In this document: positions 1 to 7,946 of the stretch, in pieces
Position numbering within the stretch: the first letter of the stretch is position 1
Layout of the letters: every line of letters starts with the position of its first letter
Source of the DNA: WVZL01 sp041862375
GTDB taxonomy: Bacteria; Acidobacteriota; Aminicenantia; Aminicenantales; Aminicenantaceae
NCBI GenBank assembly: GCA_041862375.1
Contig: JBGVTE010000110.1
Coordinates: forward strand, 1 to 26,924
DNA: 26,924 nt
Direction: 5' to 3'
Made by a program: the position numbers and the translations under genes
Notes under the pieces: model-generated
What the model was told of the DNA's origin: nothing
What the model saw: only the letters and a program-made list of their open reading frames with translations
Databases searched by the model: none

Positions 1-231
1 AACCTTCATCCCCTGCAGAAAGCCTTCATGAAGCATGATGCTCTTCAATGTGGATTCTGCACTCCGGGGATGATCCTGAAGGCATACAGTTTGTTGCAGA
101 AAAACTCTCAGCCCTCGTACAAGGAAACAGTTGAGGCTATGGAGGGAAACCTGTGTAGGTGCGGAAGCTATAATCGCATCATCCAGGCAATTCAAACCGC
201 TGCCCATACGATGAAGGGAGGCAGACCATGA
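1..231 (+). CDS. (2Fe-2S)-binding subunit of a xanthine dehydrogenase/CO dehydrogenase-type molybdenum hydroxylase, 3' end only
   Basis: The reading frame is open from base 1, so the 5' end lies outside the window; only about 76 residues are visible. It shows the C-terminal helical domain that binds the second [2Fe-2S] cluster in the CoxS/XdhC-like small subunits: CGFCTPGM near the start and LCRCG further on, giving the expected C-x2-C plus C-x-C ligands. In this family the subunit passes electrons from the molybdenum centre onward. The TGA stop overlaps the ATG of the next gene (ATGA at 228-231), so the two are translationally coupled and very probably form one heterodimer. The N-terminal ferredoxin-like domain is not visible. 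A FAD subunit is not seen downstream; it may be absent, as in isoquinoline 1-oxidoreductase-type enzymes, or upstream. Confidence 0.93.
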   Translation, partial: NLHPLQKAFMKHDALQCGFCTPGMILKAYSLLQKNSQPSYKETVEAMEGNLCRCGSYNRIIQAIQTAAHTMKGGRP

Positions 232-2378
232 GAGACGATGAATATAGCATGCTTGATTCATGGAACAGCAACGCTCCTGTAACACTCGACCGCAGAGAAT
301 TTCTAAAACTCATGGGCGGTGGAATCTTCATCTTTTTCACCTTTGGAGATTCTTTGGGGCTTCAAGAAAGAAGGCGTGGTGGGCCTGGATACCCCCAGGA
401 CTTCAATGCTTACCTCAGAATAGGAGAGGACGGTCGGGTTACCTGTTTCAGCGGCAAGATTGAGATGGGGCAGGGTGTTATCACTTCCCTTGCCCAGATG
501 CTGGCTGAGGAGCTCGAAGTTCCCTTAAATTCTGTCGACATGGTTATGGGGGATACTTCAGTATGTCCCTGGGATATGGGAACTTTTGGTTCCAGGAGTA
601 CAAAATATTTTGGGCCTCCACTAAGGCAGGCTGCAGCAGAAGCCAGAGCCGTTCTCATTCTGCTGGCTGCCGAGCACCTGCACACATCTCAGGAAAAACT
701 AGCTGTGAAGGATGGCATCGTCTATGATAAAGAGGATAAGGGAAGAAAAATCTCATATGCCCAGCTTGCAAAAGGGAAAACCATCGAGAGACATCTTAAG
801 GAAAAGCCGCCCATTAAACATTACTCGAAACATACTATTTCCGGGAAACCAACTAATCAAATTGATGGCAAATTAAAGGTCACAGGGAAGGCCTTGTTTG
901 CCGCAGACATCCGTTTACCCGGAATGCTCTACGCAAGGATATTAAGGCCTCCGGCTCATGGGGCCAAACTCAAGAGTGTGGATGTTTCTGCTTCGAGTAA
1001 AATTCAGGATGTTCAAATCATCCAGGAAAATGACCTGGTTGCTGTTCTCCACAAATATCCAGATGTAGCAGAAAAAGCTTTGGGATTGATAAAGGCTCAA
1101 TTCGAGATGCCCGAAGAGGACGTGAATAATGAAACCATTTTCAAACATTTGATGAAATCTGCCCCGAGCGGAGAAATTGTAACCAAGGCGGGGATTCTGA
1201 GTGAAGGCAGAAGTATGGCTGCTAAAGTGTTTGAAGCCACATACTTCAATCAATATGTTGCTCATACACCTTCAGAAAACCATACGGCCGTGGCAAAAAT
1301 TGAGGGAAACCAGGCCACTGTCTGGGCTTCTACTCAGGCGCCGTTCAGAATCCAGGGCGAAGTCGCTCAAGTTCTTGGCTTTTCCTCAGAGAATGTCCGT
1401 GTTATTACTCCATTTGTGGGAGGCGGCTTTGGCGGCAAAACAAGAGGACAGCAAGTCATAGAGGCGGCCCGGCTTGCCAAGCTCTGCGGAAAACCGGTGC
1501 AAGTGGCCTGGAGCCGGAAGGAGGAATTCTTTTATGATACTTTCCGGCCAGCGGCTGTCATTAAAATTCAATCCGGTATCAGCCGCTCGAATCACATCGT
1601 ATTATGGGATTATAAAAACTATTTTGCAGGTGATAGAAGCTCTCAGCCTTTCTATGACATTCCCCATCATCGTGTCTTTTCAATGGGAGGCTGGAGAGGA
1701 AGAGGTATTCATCCCTTTGGCGTCGGTGCCTGGCGCGGACCCGGCAGCAATACAAATGTTTTTGCTATGGAATCTCAAATCGACATCATGGCAGAAGGAG
1801 CAGGAATGAATCCTCTAGAATTCCGTTTGAGAAATTTGAAGGATAAGCGGATGCAGAAGGTCCTCAAGGCAGCCGCAGAGAAATTCGGACACGCCTTCTC
1901 GAAAGCGCCCAGTGGAAAGGGTTATGGGATAGCCTGTACAGACTACCTTGGCACGTATTTGGCCACAATGGCCGAAGTCAAAGTCGATGAAATAAATGGG
2001 GAAATACGGGTTGAGCGTGTGGTGTGCGCACAAGATACAGGCGAAGTCATCAATCCTGAAGGTGCAAAAATGCAGATCGAAGGCTGCATTACCATGGGAC
2101 TGGGATATGTTCTTACTGAAGAAATCAAATTTAGGGGTGGCCAAATATTGGATGAGAACTTTGACACATACGAAATCCCTCGTTTTTCCTGGCTGCCGAA
2201 GATTGAAACTGTGCTCATAGATAATCCAGAAATGCCTCCTCAAGGATGTGGAGAGCCGGCAATCACGCCTATGGGCGGCGTTGTTGCCAATGCTGTGTAT
2301 GATGCCGCGGGAGTCCGTCTATTTGAGCTTCCCATGACTCCGGCCCGGGTGAAAAAAGCTCTGAATAATAAGAAGTGA
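228..2378 (+). CDS. TAT-exported molybdopterin-binding subunit of a xanthine dehydrogenase family enzyme (isoquinoline 1-oxidoreductase beta-like)
   Basis: 716 residues. The N-terminus carries a twin-arginine motif (DRREFLKLMGGG, about residues 21-32) followed by a hydrophobic stretch, so the folded, cofactor-loaded complex is probably exported, the small subunit travelling with it. Family motifs are intact: GGGFGGK around residues 397-403, GAWRGPGSN around 499-507 and GCGEPAITP near the C-terminus, where Glu676 is the expected catalytic base at the molybdenum. The length and the lack of a large N-terminal extension fit the IorB-like branch that uses molybdopterin cytosine dinucleotide and cytochrome-type acceptors. 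The start at 228 has a GGGAGG ribosome site and the ATGA overlap with the upstream subunit. The substrate cannot be told from sequence; an aromatic N-heterocycle or an aldehyde is typical of the family. Confidence 0.93.
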   Translation: MRDDEYSMLDSWNSNAPVTLDRREFLKLMGGGIFIFFTFGDSLGLQERRRGGPGYPQDFNAYLRIGEDGRVTCFSGKIEMGQGVITSLAQMLAEELEVPLNSVDMVMGDTSVCPWDMGTFGSRSTKYFGPPLRQAAAEARAVLILLAAEHLHTSQEKLAVKDGIVYDKEDKGRKISYAQLAKGKTIERHLKEKPPIKHYSKHTISGKPTNQIDGKLKVTGKALFAADIRLPGMLYARILRPPAHGAKLKSVDVSASSKIQDVQIIQENDLVAVLHKYPDVAEKALGLIKAQFEMPEEDVNNETIFKHLMKSAPSGEIVTKAGILSEGRSMAAKVFEATYFNQYVAHTPSENHTAVAKIEGNQATVWASTQAPFRIQGEVAQVLGFSSENVRVITPFVGGGFGGKTRGQQVIEAARLAKLCGKPVQVAWSRKEEFFYDTFRPAAVIKIQSGISRSNHIVLWDYKNYFAGDRSSQPFYDIPHHRVFSMGGWRGRGIHPFGVGAWRGPGSNTNVFAMESQIDIMAEGAGMNPLEFRLRNLKDKRMQKVLKAAAEKFGHAFSKAPSGKGYGIACTDYLGTYLATMAEVKVDEINGEIRVERVVCAQDTGEVINPEGAKMQIEGCITMGLGYVLTEEIKFRGGQILDENFDTYEIPRFSWLPKIETVLIDNPEMPPQGCGEPAITPMGGVVANAVYDAAGVRLFELPMTPARVKKALNNKK

Positions 2379-2387
2379 CAGGCGTCA

Positions 2388-2410
2388 GGCCAAAATTAAG
2401 AAATTTGGCC
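2388..2410. terminator. Hairpin between convergent genes
   Basis: GGCCAAA and TTTGGCC form a perfect 7-bp stem with a 9-base loop just after the molybdopterin subunit stop. No clear T-run follows on either strand, so a role as intrinsic terminator is only likely from its position between two convergent genes. Confidence 0.35.
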
Positions 2411-2475
2411 GGTTAGCCTGGCATTTAATCTCAGAATATCCTTGGCTGCTTATATTCTTCGAAATCCTCTGCTGC

Positions 2476-4656
2476 TTATTTTCGCTTAATACTTATAGAC
2501 ATGCCTTCAGAGCTTATCTCGTTAAAGGTTGTTTCGAGACCGGGATCGTTCTTTATTGCATCCAGAAACTCACGCATATCACGGGCATAATTGGTCACGT
2601 TATGAGCGATTATAGCCCCTCCCGGCAGGACACGGTCTTTCAATAGACGCAGAAATTTTATGTAATCTGGTTTCAAGGCATCGATGAAGACGAAGTCGAA
2701 CTTCCCTGCGATTTTTGGAATCTCCTCAAATGCATCATTGATTCTCGAATCAATCACATCCTCTAATCCGGCCTTTCGGAAATTCCGCCTGGCCTCCTGA
2801 CCGCTAACAGAGTCAATCTCGATGGTGACTACCTGCCCCCCGGTTTTTCGAAAGGCCAATCCGAGCCACAGCGTAGAATACCCGTTGAATGTACCAATCT
2901 CCAGCCCGCGCTTGTAATTGTTCTGAACAATAAAATCATAAAGGAAGTGGCCGTCCCGGCATGGAATATTCATTTCCCCATGTGCATACGTCAGCTCCTT
3001 CATCATCAACATCGGAAGCACCTTCGGGTCCTCGATACCCTGGAAAGCGTCGGCGAAAACATCCCCTGCGTCTGGCATGGCGAATCCTGCATCATCAACA
3101 GGAACGTTGTGTTTCACCTTGTCAAAGGTGAAGGCACCTATGCCGCCTCTCCTGCTTATGACTATGCGAAAGGGAAACTTGATGCCATCAACCTCGCAAT
3201 ACTCCTCCAATTCCCAGTTGTTGCCGATCTTGACCAGCATTCCAGTCTCGTTGTCGAAATAGAGTGTATAACGTGTCCTATCCACATCCTTTGGTTCCAC
3301 TACAAATACCGACCGTCCTGCCTGAATCTCTTTCTTTTTAAGAACCATGCGGGGGAAATAGTCCTGCATGTGCAGGGCACCCTGCGGATTGAGTATCCAT
3401 CCAAGTCTTGCCCGTCCATGCCCCTCCACACGCTCAATCCGGTCAGAGCTTAACCTCCAGCCGTCATTGCCGTCGAATCCCTCACGATGCCTTCCCTCAG
3501 AAGGGTGCAGGATCACGAGCCACTTGTCAGGGATCTTTGCGTACGCCTCCAGAGCAGTGCCTTCTTCAGAGGGATTCTTCCGATTAAAGGAATATATCCA
3601 CTTTCCCGTGCATACTCTTGTCTTCAATTTTTCGAGAGCAGCCCGTCCGCCCACTGCCTGGATGTATCTCTCCAGAATTTTATCCAAGGCAGGCAATGCC
3701 TCGAAAGTGGCTGCTGTCCTGCTCCCAACGGCTACCTCCACTTGGGGCCACTCATCCGAATCCTCCAGCACCGCCAGAGGAAGCTGGACACCAGCCCGTC
3801 CTTCTTTCAGAACGAGCTTACCTCTGGCGATAATTTCCTCTGCACTTCGAACAGCCACTGGTTCGCCGATCAAATCGCTCGAGCCGCGAACAGAAATCAC
3901 ACATCGGTTGAGACTGATCTCGCGGTCGACCCTAAAAAGCACAGCTTCGCTGGATTTATCAGAGAGCTTCACTCCGTACATATTGTTAGGATTGGTGGGG
4001 CCAAGGCCTGGGAACCATGCTACCCGCAGAGGGCCGTTCGCATCTCCGGCATTCCCGTCATAATCATTCGCCACGAATTGAAAGGCCAGTTCCATCCCAG
4101 GATTTGGCTTAATCCCAAGATTTTCCCATGGGAGTAACACTTCAACAACATACCCTCCTCCAAAAATCCGGCTGGCCGACTGTGTGATCAGCTTCGGGTG
4201 TCTTTGATTCTCTGGACGCCAGTCGTAAAGCCTGCTGCGCACTATTTTACATTTAGGATCTGCACCTGAGGAGATAACCACCTGGTACCGATTCGCCGAA
4301 CCCACTTTTTCTGCGACGAAAATTTCCAAACAGTCTCTCTGCCACAGCCGGGACAGATTTTCGTGCTCTACAGGGACATTGTCGAGGACAGCTACCAGAA
4401 CGAGCAGTCCCTGCTGATTCCACCCGAGTCGGAATTTTACATCGAAATCGTCGGCAGGGAGGACACGTCCATTCGGATCAGTGAGAAATTCGACACGAAA
4501 TCCATATTCCGCCCAATCATCGCCAGATCCGTCAATGATAATCCCTTGGACTCTGGGAATCTGGAAGATTGTAGAGTCCGCTGCATGAGTTGAAGTGGAT
4601 ATAATTAGGAATAGAATCATCAGCAGCGCCAGAACTAAAATCATACGATATTTCAT
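2476..4656 (-). CDS. Exported fusion protein: CBM9-like domain, LolA-like domain, O-methyltransferase domain
   Basis: 726 residues from the chosen start. Residues 1-25 are a classic Sec signal peptide ending in THA. About 28-235 resemble the carbohydrate-binding family 9 (CBM9-like) beta-sandwich, with IDGSGDDWAE near its start and the LPWENLG/AFQFVANDYD block near its end. About 320-522 resemble the outer-membrane lipoprotein-sorting (LolA-like) fold: a VGGRAALEKLK start, then DGNDGW, LYFDNETGMLVKI and FPFRI. About 550-726 form a class I SAM-dependent O-methyltransferase: LEIGTFNGYS at 585-594, acidic Glu613, IDALK at 658-662. The last domain is homologous to the gene at 16807-17469; they share MN-x4-RDG and a similar C-terminus. 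A start 6 codons upstream exists, but a perfect AGGAGG lies inside those codons, six bases before the chosen ATG. Convergent with the molybdopterin gene. Function unknown; the architecture is unusual. Confidence 0.85.
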   Translation of the reverse strand: MKYRMILVLALLMILFLIISTSTHAADSTIFQIPRVQGIIIDGSGDDWAEYGFRVEFLTDPNGRVLPADDFDVKFRLGWNQQGLLVLVAVLDNVPVEHENLSRLWQRDCLEIFVAEKVGSANRYQVVISSGADPKCKIVRSRLYDWRPENQRHPKLITQSASRIFGGGYVVEVLLPWENLGIKPNPGMELAFQFVANDYDGNAGDANGPLRVAWFPGLGPTNPNNMYGVKLSDKSSEAVLFRVDREISLNRCVISVRGSSDLIGEPVAVRSAEEIIARGKLVLKEGRAGVQLPLAVLEDSDEWPQVEVAVGSRTAATFEALPALDKILERYIQAVGGRAALEKLKTRVCTGKWIYSFNRKNPSEEGTALEAYAKIPDKWLVILHPSEGRHREGFDGNDGWRLSSDRIERVEGHGRARLGWILNPQGALHMQDYFPRMVLKKKEIQAGRSVFVVEPKDVDRTRYTLYFDNETGMLVKIGNNWELEEYCEVDGIKFPFRIVISRRGGIGAFTFDKVKHNVPVDDAGFAMPDAGDVFADAFQGIEDPKVLPMLMMKELTYAHGEMNIPCRDGHFLYDFIVQNNYKRGLEIGTFNGYSTLWLGLAFRKTGGQVVTIEIDSVSGQEARRNFRKAGLEDVIDSRINDAFEEIPKIAGKFDFVFIDALKPDYIKFLRLLKDRVLPGGAIIAHNVTNYARDMREFLDAIKNDPGLETTFNEISSEGMSISIKRK

Positions 4657-4662
4657 CGAGAA

Positions 4663-4668
4663 CCTCCT
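4663..4668 (-). promoter_or_regulatory. Ribosome binding site that sets the start of the fusion gene
   Basis: AGGAGG on the minus strand, six bases before the ATG at 4654-4656. It lies within the codons of the longer ATG at 4672-4674, which itself has no such site, so the shorter protein is the likely product. Confidence 0.8.
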
Positions 4669-4748
4669 GTTCATTCCTTTTGGATAAACTTTTTAAAAAA
4701 AGTTCCATAAACTAAGGGGATAACTCCTTGCAAAATCACTGATTTAAA

Positions 4749-5387
4749 TTAAAAATGATAGGCAATAAAAAGTTCAAATCCTCTATTCTTAATAACCAGA
4801 CGGTTCTTTGTTTCTGTATTGAGATTTGAGAGGCCAAATCCGTATCTGAGTTCAAAAGAGAAGGGCTTATATCTTATTCCACAGCCACCGACTAATTGAA
4901 AATCGGCCGGGCTGGTATAGGGAATAGGATTTTTGGTTATCTCATTTTTCTTATCTTCCAACTGGCTATTGCGGAGAATATTGATTTCAAGGCCAAAATT
5001 GGCAAAGAAATTGAATCCTAAAGAAGGAAAACTGTAATGAACCAATACCGGAAAAGAAAAATATCTAAGTGTGTAAAATGTATCTCCCCAATTTAATCCT
5101 GAGAATTCAACAAGTTCGGACTTTTTGGTCTTGTATAATACGTCAGCTTCGAGCGAGAATTTATCAAACAAATAAAATCTAACTCCACCTCCTAGACTAT
5201 GGGCTAACTCTGCTTCATGTCGTGGAAGAGACAATGCCTCTTGATAACTGAATTTTAGATTGTAGAAATTTAAACCACCCATTGCAAAAAATTCTACCTC
5301 TTTCCTCACCTGGGCATATAATGAAGCGGAAGCAAGGATGAAAACTATGAAAAAGATTTTAAATTTTCTCACTGTCATTTCTCCCAT
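4749..5387 (-). CDS. Small outer-membrane beta-barrel protein (porin/OmpA-barrel-like)
   Basis: 212 residues. A signal peptide (to about residue 25, ending LYAQ) is followed by alternating hydrophobic/aromatic strands and a C-terminal FELFIAYHF. The terminal Phe on an amphipathic strand is the usual BAM recognition signature of outer-membrane barrels. The body reads like the outer membrane protein beta-barrel family: paired strands such as FEVELRYGFGLS-type segments and a GGGVRFYLFDKFSLEADVLY block. It follows the transglutaminase-like gene by 33 bases on the same strand and is probably cotranscribed with it. No enzymatic motif is seen. An ATG three codons downstream is an alternative start, but its spacing to GGGAG is too short. 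Confidence 0.75.
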   Translation of the reverse strand: MGEMTVRKFKIFFIVFILASASLYAQVRKEVEFFAMGGLNFYNLKFSYQEALSLPRHEAELAHSLGGGVRFYLFDKFSLEADVLYKTKKSELVEFSGLNWGDTFYTLRYFSFPVLVHYSFPSLGFNFFANFGLEINILRNSQLEDKKNEITKNPIPYTSPADFQLVGGCGIRYKPFSFELRYGFGLSNLNTETKNRLVIKNRGFELFIAYHF

Positions 5388-5420
5388 ACTGTCCGAAAGA
5401 CCACCTCAAGCACAGCTAGC

Positions 5421-6614
5421 TCACAGGTTTAAGAGACTCTTCGCTTCCATGATAGCAAGATCAGCGAAATTCACGGCACTCTGAATGTCTTTACTGACCA
5501 AAGAGTCAAAGTAAAGCTGCTGATATCCGTAAAATGTGGCTAACTGTACATCACCTAATCCAGAGTTCTTTAACCGACAGAATAGCCTCCAGAGTTCTGC
5601 ACCTTTCTCGAAAAGAGTATTATTTAAGCTGGTATTTCCCTCAATAGAAGCAAAAACTTCGATCCAACGGTCCGGCTGAGCAATTTCTTCATATTCCATA
5701 CTCCATTGGGCATTGACATTGCCTTCTAATCCCAGATAGGCAATCACGCCTTCTCTATTTTGCCCGGCATAATTTTCATCATCAAGGTCGGCTATCCAGG
5801 CTACGGTCCAGCGGTGTTTTTTCTCAGGAAAAAACCCATCCGTTGACTCTCCCCTCACCCAGCCATAATTCGGCAGCCAGACTTGGGCTATAAAATGAGA
5901 GGCTAAAACATGTAAAACTCTCGCTGGAATCCCAAGAGCACGGCACAGGGCAACTGCTAAATTTGCCTTTCCCGTGCAAACTGCATAGCCTCTGTTTAAT
6001 GAAGCAAGTGCGGTCTGGCCTCCGGGGCCGGTTTTGAATTCAATAACGTAACCTGTATAACTCATTATTTGTTTTAATACTTCGACAACATTACACATCG
6101 CCCAACTCTCGTAGAGTAACTCATAAGCTTTCTTTTTGACTTCTGGAGCCTCAGATTGAATGGCTAGAGAAGGCTGGGTGTATTGTTTTAAATCCTCTTT
6201 CAAATTGTAATAGGATTCAAAAGATACTGTTTTGGGCATATCGCTGTAACTGGAAACTTTTTTAAGCGTGTAGATTTCAATGGCCATATAATTCTTAATA
6301 TCTTTAACACAGTTCTTTAGAGTAAATCGTAGAAGGTTTTTATCACCTTTAATATTTTTAAAATTGAAACCGCTCACATTTGAGTTAAACTTGCTTTCTT
6401 CTGATAACTTTAGATAAACGGGAATGCTGTCCTCTGTAATAATCGGAATATGTGTTAAAAAATTGAGTTCATTCAAATCTTCATAAGCAGTAACTGAGTA
6501 AACCATTGTAATGAGGTTCATTTGAAGCTTTTCGTCTTCCTGGGCAGGGATCGAAAGCGTAAAGCTAAATAATAAAAGAATGATTAAAAATATAATTAGC
6601 TTACTTTTATACAT
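5421..6614 (-). CDS. Exported transglutaminase-like (papain-fold) protein
   Basis: 397 residues with a clear Sec signal peptide (1-25, ending PAQ). The core around residues 205-260 is the transglutaminase-like superfamily: RGYAVCTGKANL with candidate nucleophile Cys213, LGIPARVLHV, then His240 in ASHFIAQVWLPNYGW. At the position where the family has Asp of the triad there is Glu256, with Asp259 three residues on, so the third residue is non-standard or shifted. In this superfamily the fold acts as protease, deamidase or crosslinker; which applies here is unknown. A GGGAG ribosome site sits 8 bases before the ATG. It is first in a probable two-gene unit with the outer-membrane barrel and close to the Tyr/Lys-rich repeat protein, so a role in the cell envelope is likely. 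Confidence 0.85.
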   Translation of the reverse strand: MYKSKLIIFLIILLLFSFTLSIPAQEDEKLQMNLITMVYSVTAYEDLNELNFLTHIPIITEDSIPVYLKLSEESKFNSNVSGFNFKNIKGDKNLLRFTLKNCVKDIKNYMAIEIYTLKKVSSYSDMPKTVSFESYYNLKEDLKQYTQPSLAIQSEAPEVKKKAYELLYESWAMCNVVEVLKQIMSYTGYVIEFKTGPGGQTALASLNRGYAVCTGKANLAVALCRALGIPARVLHVLASHFIAQVWLPNYGWVRGESTDGFFPEKKHRWTVAWIADLDDENYAGQNREGVIAYLGLEGNVNAQWSMEYEEIAQPDRWIEVFASIEGNTSLNNTLFEKGAELWRLFCRLKNSGLGDVQLATFYGYQQLYFDSLVSKDIQSAVNFADLAIMEAKSLLNL

Positions 6615-6754
6615 AATTTCTTCTCCCTTTTATTATTTCCACCCGCTTGGAAATACTCCCAAAATAGAAATATTGTATTTAAGAAGCCGGAAGAGCTAAA
6701 TAGTATTTTTAGTAGGAATGTTTGGTAATTAGGCAGTTCGGCTCAGAGTCTATT

Positions 6755-7528
6755 TTAATACTTTACAACCTCGTAATAAGTCACGCCTTCTATTTCAACG
6801 GGCATGTAATAGACGCCTTTATAAAAGAAAAGCTCCCCTTCATCCACTTCTACACTCTCGGCACCAAAGGGAAGTTCTTCCAGCAAAAGGCCTTCTGGAG
6901 GATCTGTTACTTTGTAGACATCCCGATCTGAGTCATACTCGTAATAGATGCCGTCATAGTAATAGTAGGAAATGTCATCCAGGTAGAGAGTTTCATATCC
7001 TTCGGGTAATTCTGAAATCTCAGTACCCATGGGAGGTTCAACAACTTCATAAACTTCCTCATCCTGGTCATAAATATAATAAGAGCCATGATAGTAGTAA
7101 TACGGTCTGTTGCGAACATAAATCCTGTAGTATCCCAGGGGTAAGGTCCTTATCCGATAGCCAATTGGTCCTGATACCACTACATACCCATAAGGTCCAG
7201 ACCTGTAGTAGAGGCCTCGATGATAATAGTAATTTCGTCCTCTGTAACTCATTGATCTGTAGCCAGTCGGTGGACGGGAAATCCATCTTCCATACGGGCG
7301 GCGCTGAGAGCCTCTTCGAGAGGGCAGGCGACTTCGTTTTAAAGAAGACCTGGTGGATTTTCTCAGAGTTTTTCTTTTGGACTTTTTTTTCTTCTGCTGG
7401 AAATAAGCCTCCGGGTCGCTCTCTGAAGAATACCCTGTCTTAACAATTGTATCCGTGGAGAGTACTACGGTTATTAGCCCCAGAAGAATAAATAAAATTA
7501 GTTTTTTAAATATGTTTATAATTTTCAT
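6755..7528 (-). CDS. Secreted Tyr-rich repeat protein, DUF6515-like
   Basis: 257 residues. A hydrophobic signal segment (about 8-24) is followed by a very basic Lys/Arg/Ser stretch (about 46-82), then four units of about 45 residues: near 85-119, 120-164, 165-209 and 210-257. The unit pattern is PPxGxxIxxLPxGY, then a short strand, then YYYYxGxYYxYD, then VYxVxxPP. The second and third units are the cleanest; the fourth is divergent. This layout matches the DUF6515 family of exported proteins of unknown function. Many Tyr and Lys residues on a repetitive exported scaffold suggest a structural or surface role. GGAGG lies six bases before the ATG and a good promoter lies just upstream, so it probably has its own transcript. 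Confidence 0.8.
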   Translation of the reverse strand: MKIINIFKKLILFILLGLITVVLSTDTIVKTGYSSESDPEAYFQQKKKKSKRKTLRKSTRSSLKRSRLPSRRGSQRRPYGRWISRPPTGYRSMSYRGRNYYYHRGLYYRSGPYGYVVVSGPIGYRIRTLPLGYYRIYVRNRPYYYYHGSYYIYDQDEEVYEVVEPPMGTEISELPEGYETLYLDDISYYYYDGIYYEYDSDRDVYKVTDPPEGLLLEELPFGAESVEVDEGELFFYKGVYYMPVEIEGVTYYEVVKY

Positions 7529-7579
7529 CTGTTTCCTCCATTAATCAATTCTTCTCATCTTGATCACACAATCTAATAA

Positions 7580-7608
7580 AAAATATAAGTTAGCGTCACA
7601 TTTGTCAA
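7580..7608 (-). promoter_or_regulatory. Sigma-70-type promoter for the DUF6515-like gene
   Basis: On the minus strand TTGACA (7603-7608), a 17-base spacer, then TATTTT (7580-7585), about 50 bases before the start codon of the Tyr-rich repeat gene. Confidence 0.55.
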
Positions 7609-7636
7609 TAAAAAAGACGGTTAGACCTTGAAGAAT

Positions 7637-7777
7637 TTAAGGCAAGGCCGAGGTGTAATATTTTATCGCCTCGGCTATCGTCAGCCTCTTCTCTGGATAT
7701 TCGGCGAGCCCTGTATTAACCGGCTCCTCGGAAAAGGATTCGAACATCAGGGCAGAACGAACACCGATGGTCTTCAT
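7637..7777 (-). pseudogene. Possible C-terminal remnant of a YtcJ-like amidohydrolase
   Basis: A 46-codon frame ending at TAA (7637-7639). The part YPEKRLTIAEAIKYYTSA matches the shape of the C-terminal YPEQRL-x-EEA-x-AYT segment of YtcJ-type amidohydrolases, and the residues before it (SEEPVNTG) could derive from the preceding loop. No metal-binding motif and no body of the enzyme is present, so at best this is a remnant. The rest of the gap 7529-7946 holds a promoter and a pair of imperfect repeats and nothing else recognised. Confidence 0.35.
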
Positions 7778-7872
7778 CCTTTAATGCTTTCTTGGCTATG
7801 CTTCTGACATCTATATCTTTTTTACTTAAATCCTGTAGCATGCTGTTTCTCTTCATCCATTAATACTTTCTT
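7771..7872 (-). repeat. Two imperfect 23-base direct repeats
   Basis: Copies at 7771-7793 and 7850-7872 differ at three positions. Read on the minus strand each encodes KK-(A/V)-L-(K/M)-DE, in short frames of a few dozen codons, as would remain from a helical-repeat protein. No intact gene covers them. Confidence 0.4.
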
Positions 7873-7946
7873 ATCCACTTTTTTAAAATGACTCAATGCC
7901 CTATTTTCGAACTTCTCATTGTGGCTTTGATTGACTTACCACGATT

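Noticed and set aside
942..2243. Minus-strand open frames of 90-140 codons opposite the molybdopterin subunit
   Set aside because: The plus-strand gene has all its catalytic motifs; the opposite frames show no motifs.
3368..4137. Two long plus-strand open frames of more than 200 codons
   Set aside because: They lie wholly opposite the fusion gene, have Pro/Ser/Arg-rich composition typical of antisense frames in G+C-richer genes, and no ribosome site or domain.
4770..4790. GTTCAAATCC resembling a tRNA T-arm
   Set aside because: It lies in the barrel gene and has no anticodon or acceptor arms around it.
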